Source: Cycas panzhihuaensis
Taxonomy: Eukaryota > Cycadophyta
Reading direction: 5' to 3'
NCBI GenBank assembly: GCA_023213395.1
Contig: CM041465.1
Location: 213,597,741 to 213,661,740 of the forward strand
Length of the DNA: 64,000 nt
The position numbers were made by a program, and so were the translations under genes. Numbering within the stretch: position 1 is the stretch's first letter; each line of letters begins with the position of its first letter. The notes beneath the pieces were generated by a model that made no database searches, was not told the origin of the DNA, and saw only the letters and a list, made by a program, of their open reading frames with translations. This document shows, piece by piece, positions 11,680-23,349 of the stretch.

Positions 11680-12960
11680 CGAGGTTTTTACCATACTATT
11701 GAGTTACAAAGTTCACACAACCTGATTAGCCTTCGACCATATAGGAACTCCTATTTCTAAAAAAGTAAAATCAAAAGAATCATGAGGGAATTGTTGGACA
11801 TGGGTATCATCCAACCTAGTAAAAGCCTATATGCTACACCCATCATTTTAGTTCGCAAAAAGGTTGGCTCTTTTTGACATTGCGTTAACTATTATGCACT
11901 TAATAAAATCACCATAAAATACAAGTTTCCCATGCCACAAATCGATGACATGTTAGATGAAATCCATGGTACTGCAATTTTCACCAAACTTGATTTATAG
12001 TCAGGATATTACCAAATCCCTATCTTGCTAGAGGATTGACATAAAATAACTTTTCGAACCTACCATGGCCACTTTGAGTTCCAGGTCATTCCCTTTGGCC
12101 TATGTAATGCTCTGGCCACTTTTCAAGTCCTCATGAACAAGATCTTTTCCCCATATGTATAAAAATTTATCATTATCTTCTTTGGCTATATTCTTATCTA
12201 TAGCTCAAACATGCATGCTCACATCTCGCATCTAGAAATAATCCTTTAAATCCTAGCTGAAAATAAACTATATGCTGAACTCTCCAAATGTGAGTTTGGG
12301 AAATCTTAACTATAATACCTTGGTCATATTATATCCTTTGTAAGGATTTAGGTGGATCTCGATAAAATCTATGTCATCACTAATTGGCCAACCCCAAAAA
12401 CCCTGACCTAATTATAGGCTTTCCTAGGACTTACTAGATTCTATCATCAGTTCATTCAAAATTATGCCACAATAACCACCTCTTTAACCCACTTACTTCA
12501 GAAGGATTCCTTCAAATGGTCCCCCTTAGCTAATGAGGCCTTCCTCCATCTAAAGGAGGTCATGATAATCACCCTAGTTTTGGCCTCTCCTAACTTTTCT
12601 TGGCCTTTCTAATTAGAATATGATGCCTCCAGGTTTAGATTGGGTGTAATCTTAATGCATGACTTCCACCTCATCACCTTTGAAAGTCAGAAACTCAAAG
12701 ATCATGAGTGTAGACTATTTACTTATCAAAAAGAATTGTGAACTATCCTCCATGCTATTGATAAGTGATAATAGTATCTACTTGGTTCTAAATTTACTAT
12801 CCTCACTGATCATCATAGACTTCACTGCTTTCTAGTTCAACCAGTCCTCTTAGAAGAACAGTCTAAATGGGTCGACTACCTCTAAGTTTTTGATTTTATA
12901 ATCACATATAAAAATAGAAAAGATAACATTATGGCAGATGCTGTCTTGAGTCTTCCTTCA
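11680..12960 (+). pseudogene. Element D reverse transcriptase and RNase H (degenerate)
   Basis: The + strand shows the Ty3 reverse transcriptase blocks in order: [46 protein letters not shown] then stop then [26 protein letters not shown]. The catalytic box is FFGYILIYS at 12178-12204, where Ty3 enzymes have F-x-D-D, so both Asp residues are lost. Next come YLGHIIS, the NWPTPKTLT then FLGLTRFYHQFI connection, and RNase H with LEYDAS (Asp present) and KFTILTDHHRLHCF. About a dozen stop codons interrupt the region. Confidence 0.9.
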
Positions 12961-13039
12961 CCTACACTTGACAATAACATTGGTCATATTGAGGACCCCA
13001 CCATTTATGCCATTTCTTTCCCACAACCGATATGGATAT

Positions 13040-14453
13040 AAGATTTAGCCACAGCTAACTAAACCCAACCTGATTTTGTGCACTGGGCTAATAAGGTCTG
13101 CACTCATAAGGATTGGTCCATCCATAATAATCTCCTCTTATACCAAAATTGCATATTTATACACCCCCACTCAACTTTTATCCTACAGATTTTATCAGAA
13201 TATCATTCTTCCCCTCTTGGTGGTCATTCTAGTTTTGATAAAACTTACTGTAGGATATGTTCTGATTTCTTTTGGCTAGAAATGAAATCTACCATCCTTA
13301 CCTTTATCTCAGAATGTGACACATGCCAACATAACAAAGTTGATATAAAACCCTAACCATGCCTCCTTCAACCATTGTACATCCTACATGGTAAATGGCA
13401 AGATATTGCCATGGATTTTATAACGAGCCTACAACTATTTGTTGGATCTAACTCCATTTTAGTAGTCATAGATAGGTTGATAAAATATGCCTACTTCTTA
13501 CCCATCCACACAACCTATAAAGCTCCATGTATCACTGATATTTACATCTAAACAATATTTTGTTTACACAATTTCCATCCACCATTATATGTGATCATGA
13601 CCCTAAATTCACTAGCTCCTTCTAATAGGAGTTATTTCATACGTTAGGAACATCATTCCACATGAGTTTGGTATACCATCCGTAGACTGATGGCTAATCT
13701 AAGGTTCTTAACAAAACTCTGGAGACCTACTTACATTGTATTACATCTAACCACTAGCCTAAATGGACATCATGGCTAGCCCTAGCTGAATATTGGTACA
13801 ACTCCTCACACTATTCAACCATTGGAATATCCTTATTTTTAGCCCTCTATGGATATCTCCTATCGTCCTACCATACCTTGGCTACTAACCTCTTCACGAC
13901 AGTAGTACAACAAAAATTGCAGCATATGGACCAAATTATCCACACCCTTAAACAAAACCTATCTATGGCCCAAAATTGAATAAAACAATTAGCTGAATGC
14001 AACCGCTTTGATCGCTCCTTCAATATTGGTGTCTTGTTTTCCTTCGTCTCCAACCTTATAAGTAATAATCCCTTTGTAATCATAAGAACCACAAACTTAG
14101 CCCTCAAGATTATGGCCCCTATAAAGTCCTTAAATATATTGGTGAAGTTGCATATGATCTTGCCCTTCCCCCCACCACAAACATCTAATGTTTTTCATGT
14201 CTCCTATCTTTGAAAGTGTCCAAGCAAAACCCATATTTCCTAGATAATCTTTCCAATTTTATATGAAGAGCAAACCTTGTCCATACCTCTAGAATGTATA
14301 CTAGATACCAGACAATGCTGTCTCCGAAATTGGTCCATTTTAGAATATTTGATACAATGGACATGCTGCAACTCTGATGAAGTAACTTGGGAGTTTAATG
14401 AGTTTATCAAAGAGCACCGACATCTCATATGCCTTGAGGACTCAACATCTTAG
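13040..14453 (+). pseudogene. Element D integrase and chromodomain (degenerate)
   Basis: The integrase zinc finger is visible at 13200-13340: H-x-x-PLGGH, then CDTCQHNK (HHCC type). The core starts with WQDIAMDFI at about 13390, keeping the first catalytic Asp. [13 protein letters not shown] follows, and the second Asp (CDHDPKFTS) is present in a shifted frame at about 13590. The region of the catalytic Glu is damaged. Near 14265-14430 the residues ILDTRQC, then RNWSILEYLIQWT and DEVTWE match the chromodomain of chromoviruses, which in this group helps target insertion to heterochromatin. Several stops and frameshifts are present. Confidence 0.85.
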
Positions 14454-14463
14454 GGGAGGGGAC
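14452..14463 (+). other. Polypurine tract of element D
   Basis: AGGGGAGGGGAC lies directly before the 3' LTR and is the expected plus-strand primer for reverse transcription. Confidence 0.85.
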
Positions 14464-14464
14464 C

Positions 14465-14878
14465 TATTACATAACTTATTCGACTAAGTTATGTAAACCA
14501 CTACTATATAGAGAGCTATCAACAAGTTATAAGATAAGGTTAATTATAGAACTTTGTGTATGTACCGTCAAGCTGGCCAATGGCATGCATAGCTACTACC
14601 ATCTAATAGAATGGAAGACCGCTTAGGCCACAAATAGGATTACATGTATAAGACCCTTGTTTGTCTATATAAAGGTCATAAATTGTAAATGATGGTTATC
14701 TTGATAGAACTTTTTATAAAGATTGTACTGCGGTGCTTTCTATTTTCAGTGATCATTTAGTGCTCTAATGTTCTTGTGAAACTCTTGGTTAATTTATTTA
14801 CCCTATTGGATAAAATGATATAGTTGTGATTGCCATTTCTCTATTATCTCAAGAGTGTTGGTGAGAATAAATGTCTTA
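14465..14878 (+). repeat. 3' LTR of element D
   Basis: It is 414 bp, the same length as the 5' copy. It starts TATTACATAAC (TG changed to TA) and ends GTCTTA (CA changed to TA). The 12-bp terminal hairpin stem is unchanged at 14467-14496. Confidence 0.93.
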
Positions 14879-14883
14879 GTGAA

Positions 14884-16309
14884 AGTTTAACCCAAGATTG
14901 TTTACTTTACTTTCAAGAGGAAACCTATATAAAATCAACCACTAAGTACTTATGAGCTAAAATAATGGACTAAGATCTACTAACAATAGTTAGTACAATG
15001 ATATAACATTAATATTCTTAAAGAAAATTTGAAAAATAGCTTTAAAATAATGAAAAAAATACTCAAGTAAGTTTCAATCAAGTAGGTCAATTTGAGCAGC
15101 TTAAAAGTCCTACAAAACAACTTTAAATTAGTCCTAAACCACTTCTAAATTGAAGAGCTTTAAATAAGTTTTTTGATGGTTTAAACCATTTGAAAAATTA
15201 ACTCTTAGATCAAAAGTTATTGTAAAAAATGTAAAGACACCTCTTTATGACTAAAAATCAAAAGAGGGGAACCTTAAGCCCCTTTCGTAAATAAGCCCTT
15301 GGTCACCAGATCATATCATGTGAACATCGACAAGTAGAAATAGGGCTATGAACTTCAAAAATTATCAAATTTAATTAATTCTCTTAAAAACCAAAACTAT
15401 AAAATAGAGCTTAATGTAGTTTCAGATCCATCCCTTTTATAAAGAAATAGGGTCATATGGGTACAAAATAAGACCACCAACTTAATGACAAAGGGAGGTT
15501 GGACTTAAAAAAATATAAAATTTGATTAATCTTTTTATAAACTTTATAAAAAAAAATATAAAATTAATGATTTTTTTAAAATGGAAAAAATATGCATTTA
15601 TGCGAATAATAGTGGGTGAATAATTGATTAAATTGATCAAAATCAAGCAGAAACAACCCTAAGGATTGATTGATCAGATCAATATAAGATGGCTACCCAA
15701 AGATATATCATAAAAAATGAGAAGAAAATAAAAATAAAAATAAAAATCGTTAAAAATATTAGATGGCCAACGAGGCTTTTGAAAACCCATGAAGTAACTG
15801 AGCTTTAGAAGATAAAATCTTGCAAGTGAAGTGGTGGAGTTTTAGTATATCTTATCTACTATGGAGAGAACTCTACTAGAAGCAGAATTAGTAGTCATAT
15901 GCTATAATTTTGATCATTCATTGAAGAGCATGACTTAGTTGAAACAATAACACTCTTTGATCTTGAAAACTTAAACAAAATCAGTGGGATTAACAAAAAA
16001 TCATTTGAGATCTAAATCAAGGCTCCTCTAGATAATTTGTTAAGCTTCATAAGATGAAAAAACTTTGTAAAAAATGTTAGTTAATAGATTAGAATATCTA
16101 CATGAGTAGTATGTAGTATATACAAGTCACGGGCAAAGATAAAATAAAACACTATATATTATTAAAAAATCAAATGTTGAACTATAATAAATAACTTAGC
16201 ATATAAAAATATGTTGATAGATAGACGACGCTAGTGTAAATGGTATAAATAAAGACTACATTACACTTCATAGTTCCTCCATGGCCTTGTAAGTAGCTTT
16301 GATGCAAAC
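14884..16309 (-). other. Copia-1 leader, 5' part, with primer-binding site
   Basis: The reverse complement aligns with the Copia-2 leader from about 20171 to 21845. The primer-binding site at the high-coordinate end (about 16298-16309) reads TTTGCATCAAAGC on the - strand, a decayed form of TTGGTATCAGAGC. No reading frame is recognised. Together with 7553-8230 the leader is about 2.1 kb. Confidence 0.75.
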
Positions 16310-16604
16310 TATTGGATCAAGGACATAATGGAATAGAGTTTACAAGGAAAACATTATGAAAATAATAATTGAATAATATTAACATAACTTCCAAAATAAG
16401 GTAGTGTCAAGAAACACCTTTGGGCCATGAGGCCCATTTAAATAGTTGAGATATTAGGTTGCCCCAATGTCTACCAACATTTAGTGTTAAAAAACACCAT
16501 TAAAATAATGGGTGAGTGGGTCAACTAAGGTGGCTGGAGTTAGCTTCATGCCATCCAAAGTTGACACACTTTTAGAATTCCCTTTAATAAGCATTATTCC
16601 ATCA
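16310..16604 (-). repeat. 5' LTR of Copia-1
   Basis: It runs TGATGGAATAATG...CCAATA on the - strand and aligns with 2983-3278. Both contain the block GGGCCTCATGGCCCAAA, or its reverse complement. Confidence 0.85.
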
Positions 16605-16609
16605 ATTAA

Positions 16610-18597
16610 TACCTGTAAGAAGTTGGATCTCTTGATTAATATGAAGAGTGTTGGTGTTTTGCTCTAAAGACCATTTTCTCACATTCATATTCCCATGACA
16701 TATCATATTCTTATGGTTAGTTGTAAAAATATTCTCATTGATTGACATAAATAAATATGGTGCAACGTGCAAAATCATAGAACATGAAGGATGCAGATGG
16801 AGGGTGTAGAAGCCCATGGCGAGCAACACAATATTGTAAAGATTATACTTAAGAGATTGTATAAACATAATGATAAGAACTTACATAGGTATAAAAGTAG
16901 AAGAGGCATAAGAAGAAGTCATATAACTCTAAGTAGAGGCACACCAATGAAGAAATTCTAAAGTGGCACCTAGAACATCGCACATCAAAATGATTAGAAA
17001 CACATGGAAACACCACGATGGAGCCATGCAGGGGTGGAGTAAAGACTTCTATTGCATAGTTCTCACACAAAGAAAGAGAATGTATTAATGGAGAAAAGTT
17101 CAATTCCCAGTGAAGGTAGCATACATGATATTAATAAAGTAGAGACAATCTAAGGCATGCAAAGAGAAGCACAACTTGCTAGAGAGTCTACCACCTCATA
17201 TAGAGAATATGAAAATCAAACCACTTATATGTAATTAAAGGGAGATACTTATATAAAGCCACTATCCTTAGACACTATTGTCAACCACTTGCACATGAAG
17301 ATGATCATAACATGATAAAGCTACATATATTCACTATCATGATCTTATAAATAAAAATGGAAAAATTTCTTATAATCAAACCCTATCTTTATTTTTAGTG
17401 GATTGCTTTTTCATAATGAAAAAATTCAAAGCTTAATTTAAATTTAACTATTTTTTATATAGTTTTCAAATTTGCCAAATCTTAAATATTATTAAGAGAA
17501 TTGAAAAGTTTCTACATTTGTAAAAGTATTAGATTAGAATGGAATCCTTTCTAAAATTTATAGTCCCCTTTGCATTAGCCCCCTAGTTACATGAAGATAC
17601 CCATGCAACCTCAACCCGCTAATGAAAGGGATTAAGCCCTTGATTTTTAGCTTTCATAGAGTCACTACCATTCTTTTATTTATAACTTAAGTATATAGAC
17701 TCCTTTCTTAGTCTTGTCAATTGTGTTGGGTTTGTAATTAAGAGAGCTTCATTTTAGTAGGTCACTTGACATCATTTGGAGATGATTTGATGTAGATATT
17801 TCAATTTAAAGTCAAAATATTTTTCTAAAACTTCATATTTCATCATTTTTTAAGTATTTTTAGGCACATATATATATATATATTTTCTAAGGTTCCATGT
17901 CATTTTTTATATATTTTATTGGTATAATATACCCCAAATAGGGGGTAATATGTATAGTTCATCACATATGTTCATTTTAAGCTCTAGAGAATCCATATTT
18001 GTAAAAAATTGTTAAAGCTTGTCATTTGAGAGAGTCATTCACATTATATTTAAGTCACATATATCTTTTAGTTATATTTTAGCATTAGATATTTTAGACT
18101 ATTTAGGCCATTATAAGGCCATAGCAACATGTTGTAGCCTATAGTGATATGATTTTAGCCCATTGAGACATCATTTATAGCCCATGGAGGCAATTGAGGC
18201 CATAATGCCATTGTAAGGCCTTAAATCCATTTATTTCTAATCATTATAATTGAAGAGCTACTTGTATTATCCTATATAGCTAAGAGGAAGGACCTCTTTT
18301 TAGCTACTCTTACATATTTTTTTATTATCTTACCTATTCAACCATGTAGGATGGCATGTTTCTAGGATGAAATTAACTTGGTGTTGAATACCATGTATAC
18401 AAAGGAACATCTTAGCTAACTGACAATCATAGCAACTGGTTACCCATGTGGTCTAGTGGATCGAGTTCACTTCATATAGATATCAGTAATAGATTAAATC
18501 ATTGCAACAACTTATGTTCTAGAATTCATTTAAAGACATAAATTTATAATTTTATTGTGATATTTTATTTTATGTAATTGTTTATTATAGGGAGGAA
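16610..18597 (+). other. Right internal part of element B
   Basis: About 2 kb of AT-rich sequence with no recognised domain. An 84-codon frame at 16849-17103 (-) looks like chance. Around 18105-18230 there is a degenerate run of roughly 20-bp units containing TAGCCCAT or AGGCCAT. The polypurine tract is at 18587-18597. Confidence 0.5.
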
Positions 18598-18941
18598 TGT
18601 TGTGTATAATACCTAATTACATAATTATCATCTATTCACAATCTCTTTAGGTTATTTTATATTTTATATTTGAGGTCCCCTTGAGTTGTGTGCTACATAG
18701 AAAAATGTGACAACCCATAACAAGTTGACCACTGGAAGTTTTTATGCATGTGGTGAGTTGTACTATAAGTATGTATATCATCTTCTTGTTAATTTGAAGT
18801 TTGGCCATTCTTTATTTTATTATGTTAACATGTACATGCTTCATCATTCTTATGTCTTATTATTTATTCATTGACTCACCTATTTCATCTATTATGTTCA
18901 TAGCTAATTTATATTCTATCATTATGATTTATTTTCTAATA
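18598..18941 (+). repeat. 3' LTR of element B
   Basis: It starts TGTTGTGTATAATACC after the purine tract and ends TTTCTAATA, followed by the CATAA duplication. It is about 344 bp against 339 bp for the 5' copy. Confidence 0.78.
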
Positions 18942-18946
18942 CATAA

Positions 18947-19898
18947 AGGTAACTAAGGTGATAAGTCTTAATGGACTCTCTACTCTCTTTTAAACAAAAG
19001 AGGGATGCCTTTCTATGTGTGTGATAAAGAAGTAAATCTAATCAATTATTAACTCTATACTAACTAATCAATAACCAAAGTAGAAAAAGAGTAAAGGAAA
19101 CTCAAACAAATAAATAATTCCTAACTACTTCCCCTTGAAGAGATAAATAAATAAGTAAAAAACTCTTAATAAATTAGAGGATTGTTGGGGTCCTTACTCC
19201 AAAAGAAGTCATCCTACACTCCTCATTAACTAATCATTTAAGCTCTCTTACATGGGTGATTTAAATTAGACCTTTACCTAACCATAAGATAGAGAATTAT
19301 GTCAAATTAATTATAGATTGGGAGGACTAATAAGTAAGAAAACTTAAAAGATCTTAGACACTTAATTAATGACCTTATCAAGGGTCAACCACTAGGGACT
19401 CCCTCACTTGATGATGATCCACCCACAAAGGTAGATGGCTTGGAGATGTCCACATCTAATTCTTGTAAGCCTTACACACTCAAAGGGGGAGGAATAAGAG
19501 AGGATTTACTCTAAAACTAAAGTGTGGTAGGAGGCCATCACCCTTAGACTATGGATCACGACATGGAAATAATAATCTTTAGGAAGAATGAGTTTATATA
19601 CTAGGGATTCCAAGTCTTGATTATAAAACCCTTCCTTACAAAGAGAAGTTTTTGTTCTTAAGTAAAAGTGAGCTTGTACATAAAGGATGTTAAATCCTAA
19701 TTGATCAAGAATACTCTTATAAGGAGAATGTGACTTAATCTAGGGGGAACAAATAATGTCATGCACTTATCAAGCATGTTAGTATGTCTCTTTTGTTAAA
19801 TGAAGTCAACACATACCTAAACTATGCTCACACCATACAATTAATAAAAACAAGAAAGTAGCACCCCTAAGGTAGTGGTATAATGGTTTATGGATGCT
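18947..19898. other. Spacer between elements B and Copia-2
   Basis: AT-rich sequence without a recognised gene, LTR end or primer-binding site. It is probably older decayed repeat sequence into which B and Copia-2 inserted. Confidence 0.5.
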
Positions 19899-19903
19899 AA
19901 ATC

Positions 19904-20169
19904 TATTGGAATAATGTCCATTACATTAATTCCTAAAAGGGTATATCATCTCTAGCCACCCTAGCCAACTTACCCCCACATATTTTTAATGGTATGTTTT
20001 AATACCAATGTCAGTAGATGTTGATCGACCCTAACGTCTCATCTATTTAAATGAGCCTCATAGCCTAAGGTGTTTCTCAACACTACTATCATTTTATAGA
20101 GATTATGTTGATTTGATTTATTTGCAATGACCTTGTAAGTCTTTATTCCACTCTGTCATTCAACCTTCA
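19904..20169 (+). repeat. 5' LTR of Copia-2
   Basis: It starts TATTGGAATAATG (TG changed to TA, compare TGATGGAATAATG in Copia-1) and ends ACCTTCA. It is about 266 bp against 288 bp for the 3' LTR, so the two copies differ by indels as well as substitutions. Confidence 0.85.
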
Positions 20170-20170
20170 T

Positions 20171-20183
20171 TTGGTATCAAAAC
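20171..20183 (+). other. Primer-binding site of Copia-2 (tRNA-iMet type)
   Basis: TTGGTATCAAAAC follows the LTR and differs from TTGGTATCAGAGC by two G-to-A changes. Confidence 0.8.
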
Positions 20184-22516
20184 TATCTCACGAAGTCCAT
20201 GGAGGCTTATGAAGTATTAGGATTAAATATATTACACTTATATTTATATGTTTATATAGTTTTATTTCATTAAATCCTTTTATATATTCTAAATATTATG
20301 TGAATATTACAGACACTTTGTGTGAAAGACTTGCATAAGAAGATTACAACTAGGATATTTATCAAAACCCTTTTTATACTTTTACTCTTGTCTAAATATT
20401 GACCTCATACTTTGATTTATTAATATACTTTTGTCATCTGTTTATGTGCAACCTGCATTGAGTTCTATGTCTACATAACATTTTTTAATACTTTTTATCA
20501 ACATTTATAAATTAAACCATTCTATATAGTTTGTAATTTAATTTTTAAAATAATATGTTATGTTTTCTTTGTTCGTCCATCTATGCACCTACGTGTACAT
20601 TTACATAGACCGTGTGGTTTGTTCAATCTAGGAATTGATAGTTTTTTGTAGAATTTTCAATTGTATGCAAGCTGGCATTGAACTTAAAGAGATCTAACAT
20701 AGTTTTTAGGAAATTGCTGCTTAAATCTAATCTATTTTATTTCAGTTTCAAGATTAATAGGGTGTCTTGACTTCATCAGGCTCTAGCTCTCTGGCGGGTA
20801 ATTAAAACTTCAACATATGACCACTCATTCTACTTCTAGCTGAGTTCTCTTTGTAGTAGAGAAGACAAATTGAGTTTTCAATGTTTTGTTTGTGAGAATT
20901 TATCTTCTAAAGCTTACCTATCTTATGAGTTTTAAAAAACCCCATTGCCTATTTTAATTCTTCATTGATTTATTTATATTTTTAATATTTAAAACTTAAA
21001 TTTTTTTATATAGAATCAAATACCCAACTAATATAATCCTATTCAATTGTGTTTAGGTCCTCTTTTATCGATTCTTGATTGATTAAATCAATTGTACTCA
21101 TTCAGTTAATTGCACATCTGTGCATTTTTTAATTTTCCATTAAAAATTATTTGATTTTATATATTTTTATAAAGTTTATAACAAATGTAATTAAATTTGA
21201 TAAATTTTGGAGTCTAAGACCCCTTCACCCATTTAGCTAGTGGTCCTATTCACTCTCCATGTGATGTTTTTTTTGTAAAAAGGGGCAGCTTTGAAATTAC
21301 TTGAAGCTCTTTTTTATAAAATTAGATTTTAAGAAAATTAACTATATTTCATAAATTTTAAAATTCATAGCCCCTCTTTTTGGTAGTAGGTGGTCATTTG
21401 TAGTGACCCAGTGACTAGGGGCTCATATGCCAAGGGGGCTTAAGGTTCTTCTCCTTTGATTTTTTAGCCATAAAGAGGTATCTTCACTCTTTTTGGAATA
21501 ACTTTCAATTCAAGAATCATTTTTTTGAACGATTTAAACTATCAAAAAGTTGATTTAGAGCTCTTTATTTTAGAATTAGTTTGAGATTAATTTGAATATA
21601 CTTTGTAGGACTTTTAAGCTTCCAAAGTTGACCTACTTGGTTGATCCTTATTTGAGTGTTTTTCATTGATTTTAAAGTTATTTTCAAGCTTCTTCAAGGT
21701 TATTGATACTACATCATTATACTAACTATTATTAATAGATTTTAGTCTATTATTTTAACTCATAAAGGTTTTATGATTAATTTTATGTAGATTTACTCTT
21801 GAAAATAAAGCAAATAATCTGGGATCAAACTTTTATAAATAAGAGCTCTCTAAACCCTTTTACCACTTTAAATTATTTCACTTAGTTTAATTTAATTTAA
21901 TTTAATTTATTTACAAGTTTTTTAATTTTTGGTAAAAAGAATCTTATTTGTAAAGAAAACCACAATTAATATTAATTTTTACATATTAATAAGATAACTC
22001 CTGAATCAATCGCCCTATTTTCTAGCCTTATATAAGGAATGGTTAGGACCCCTAAAGTTACCGCTCTGCACACGCCTTTGGTATACTCTAATTTGTTGAG
22101 AAAACCACTGCTTATTATGTGTTATAGGTGGAAGATTGGGGGGGGAGAACTTTTTTCCATTTGGAGTTTGGAGATAGGGTAGACTCAGAGGTTGTGAGTG
22201 CCTTAGTTGGTCAAGCTCTTAATGCTAGATCTACCGTTAGGAGGCATAAATTTGATGTAAGTGGACCAATGAATCAGGGGGATCTTTGACCTTCTTTGTA
22301 ACTTGTGTAATGAGGTATGTTGAGCCTTGAGCTTATATACTAGTATATTAGGTCCTTAGTTTACCACTTGTGGACATGTGCTATTAGACAAGATAGCAAT
22401 TAAGAGCTTTCCTTGGAGTACCTAAGACATATAACTCTAGATTAGAAACCTCCTAGGTAGATAGGACACAAATATATTTGAATTTTTTGGGGTACACTAA
22501 AGATAGTTGAAATATA
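20184..22516 (+). other. Long noncoding leader of Copia-2
   Basis: About 2.3 kb between the primer-binding site and gag, conserved in position and sequence with Copia-1. No open frame of 60 codons is present. Two similar blocks, each an AT-rich run ending in an A/T-CCCCT motif, occur near 21170-21240 and 21310-21380. Confidence 0.75.
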
Positions 22517-22905
22517 ATGGAAACAAATTTTAGGAACATGATCATACCCAAATTTGATAGAACTAATTTTCTTAATTAGACTAAGAGGATAAACTAATCT
22601 TCATAGCTAAAGTTATGTGGGAATTTATCAATAATAGATTTGATGACATTAGGGAAAATACTACTTTGGATGAGAAACTAGCTTATAAAGGGTATGTTAA
22701 AAAAGACAATGAAGCTTTAACTCTTATTTTTTATGCTCTAGAGAACCATATATTCCCTAGAGTTAGTGAAGCTACCACATCAAAGGAATCTTGGGACACT
22801 CTAAAGCTAATATATAAAGGAGTTGCATCTACTAAGCTTTAATCCCTTAGAAGCAAATTTGATAACTTGAAGATGTAGCTAAGAGAAAGTGTCAATGAAT
22901 GCATC
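22517..22905 (+). pseudogene. Copia-2 gag, N-terminal part
   Basis: ATG at 22517 begins METNFRNMIIPKFDRTNFLN followed by stops replacing Trp and others. From 22615 an open frame holds the UBN2-like core (VKKDNEALTLIFYALENHIFPRV, then TTSKESWDTLKLIYKG). The match to Copia-1 gag stops after RESVNE at about 22,898, where the deletion junction to integrase begins. Confidence 0.85.
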
Positions 22906-23160
22906 ACTTAAAAATATTTGGATGTCTAGCATTTGCTCATACACTAGAGAAAAAGAGAATGAAACTAGATAATAAATATACCAAATGTATATTTATAAGA
23001 TATTGTGATACATCTAGATCCTATAAATTATTTAACCCCAAGGAAAAAAAAATAATCATGAGTAGAGATGTTATCTTCAAAAAGGATTATTATTATAAAG
23101 TAGAAGTTAAAAAAGACAATGGGAAGAATATTATAGTGGAGTTTGATTCATGACCTAAGT
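22899..23160 (+). pseudogene. Copia-2 integrase C-terminal remnant
   Basis: The frame reads HHLKIFGCLAFAHTLEKKRMKLDNK, then SRSYKLFNPKEKKIIMSRDVIFKKD, the conserved C-terminal part of Ty1/Copia integrase. The HHCC finger and the catalytic core are absent because of the deletion. The first residues of this open frame come from the gag side of the junction. Confidence 0.85.
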
Positions 23161-23349
23161 CAATAAATAGGACTTCAAATGTGCCAATAATACATTAATC
23201 AAGTCCTAATGAGACTGGACCCTCCACATCTAGTCAAAACATTCTAAAGTGGTTCCAAAGACGATATGACCCAGCAAATATACTAGATAACATTTTTGAA
23301 AGATGATCTACATGTTCAAATAGGGTCAACTTTACTCTAATGAGCTAAG

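Larger units (their letters stand above)
8236..14878 (+). mobile_element. Element D: Ty3 chromovirus, structurally complete, nested in Copia-1
   Basis: Two 414-bp LTRs (8236-8649 and 14465-14878) flank a full gag-pol. The target duplication is ATGAA (8231-8235) and GTGAA (14879-14883). The empty site is seen in the uninterrupted homologous leader of Copia-2 near 21850. Domain order is gag, protease, reverse transcriptase, RNase H, integrase, chromodomain, with a clean purine tract before the 3' LTR. I count by hand about 50 differences in 414 aligned LTR bases, mostly transitions. Stops and catalytic changes make it inactive. Confidence 0.95.
2983..16604 (-). mobile_element. Copia-1: domain-complete, decayed Ty1/Copia element nested in B
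   Basis: LTRs of 296 and 295 bp (2983-3278 and 16310-16604) bound the element. The flanks are ATCAA (2978-2982) and ATTAA (16605-16609), a 5-bp target duplication with one C-to-T change. Reading on the - strand the order is 5' LTR, primer-binding site, a leader of about 2.1 kb, gag with zinc knuckle, protease, integrase, reverse transcriptase, RNase H, purine tract and 3' LTR. The order integrase before reverse transcriptase defines Ty1/Copia. Stop codons interrupt every domain, so it is inactive. The leader is split by the chromovirus D (8236-14878). Copia-2 at 19904-25187 is a diverged relative. Confidence 0.9.
1601..18941 (+). mobile_element. Element B: coding-poor LTR retrotransposon (outer shell of a nest)
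   Basis: Two related LTRs (1601-1939 and 18598-18941) are flanked by the direct repeat CATAA at 1596-1600 and 18942-18946. A primer-binding site follows the left LTR, and a purine tract, ATAGGGAGGAA, precedes the right LTR, so the element lies on the + strand. Copia-1 (2983-16604) is nested inside it. Without that insert, B is about 3.7 kb with about 3.0 kb of internal sequence, in which I recognise no gag, protease, reverse transcriptase or integrase. It is therefore probably a non-autonomous element that depended on a partner. The alternative is a coding region decayed beyond recognition. Confidence 0.8.

Noticed and set aside
16602-17103. Two overlapping 84-88 codon frames on the - strand as element B proteins
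   Set aside because: The element is on the + strand; composition is AT-driven and no family is recognised.
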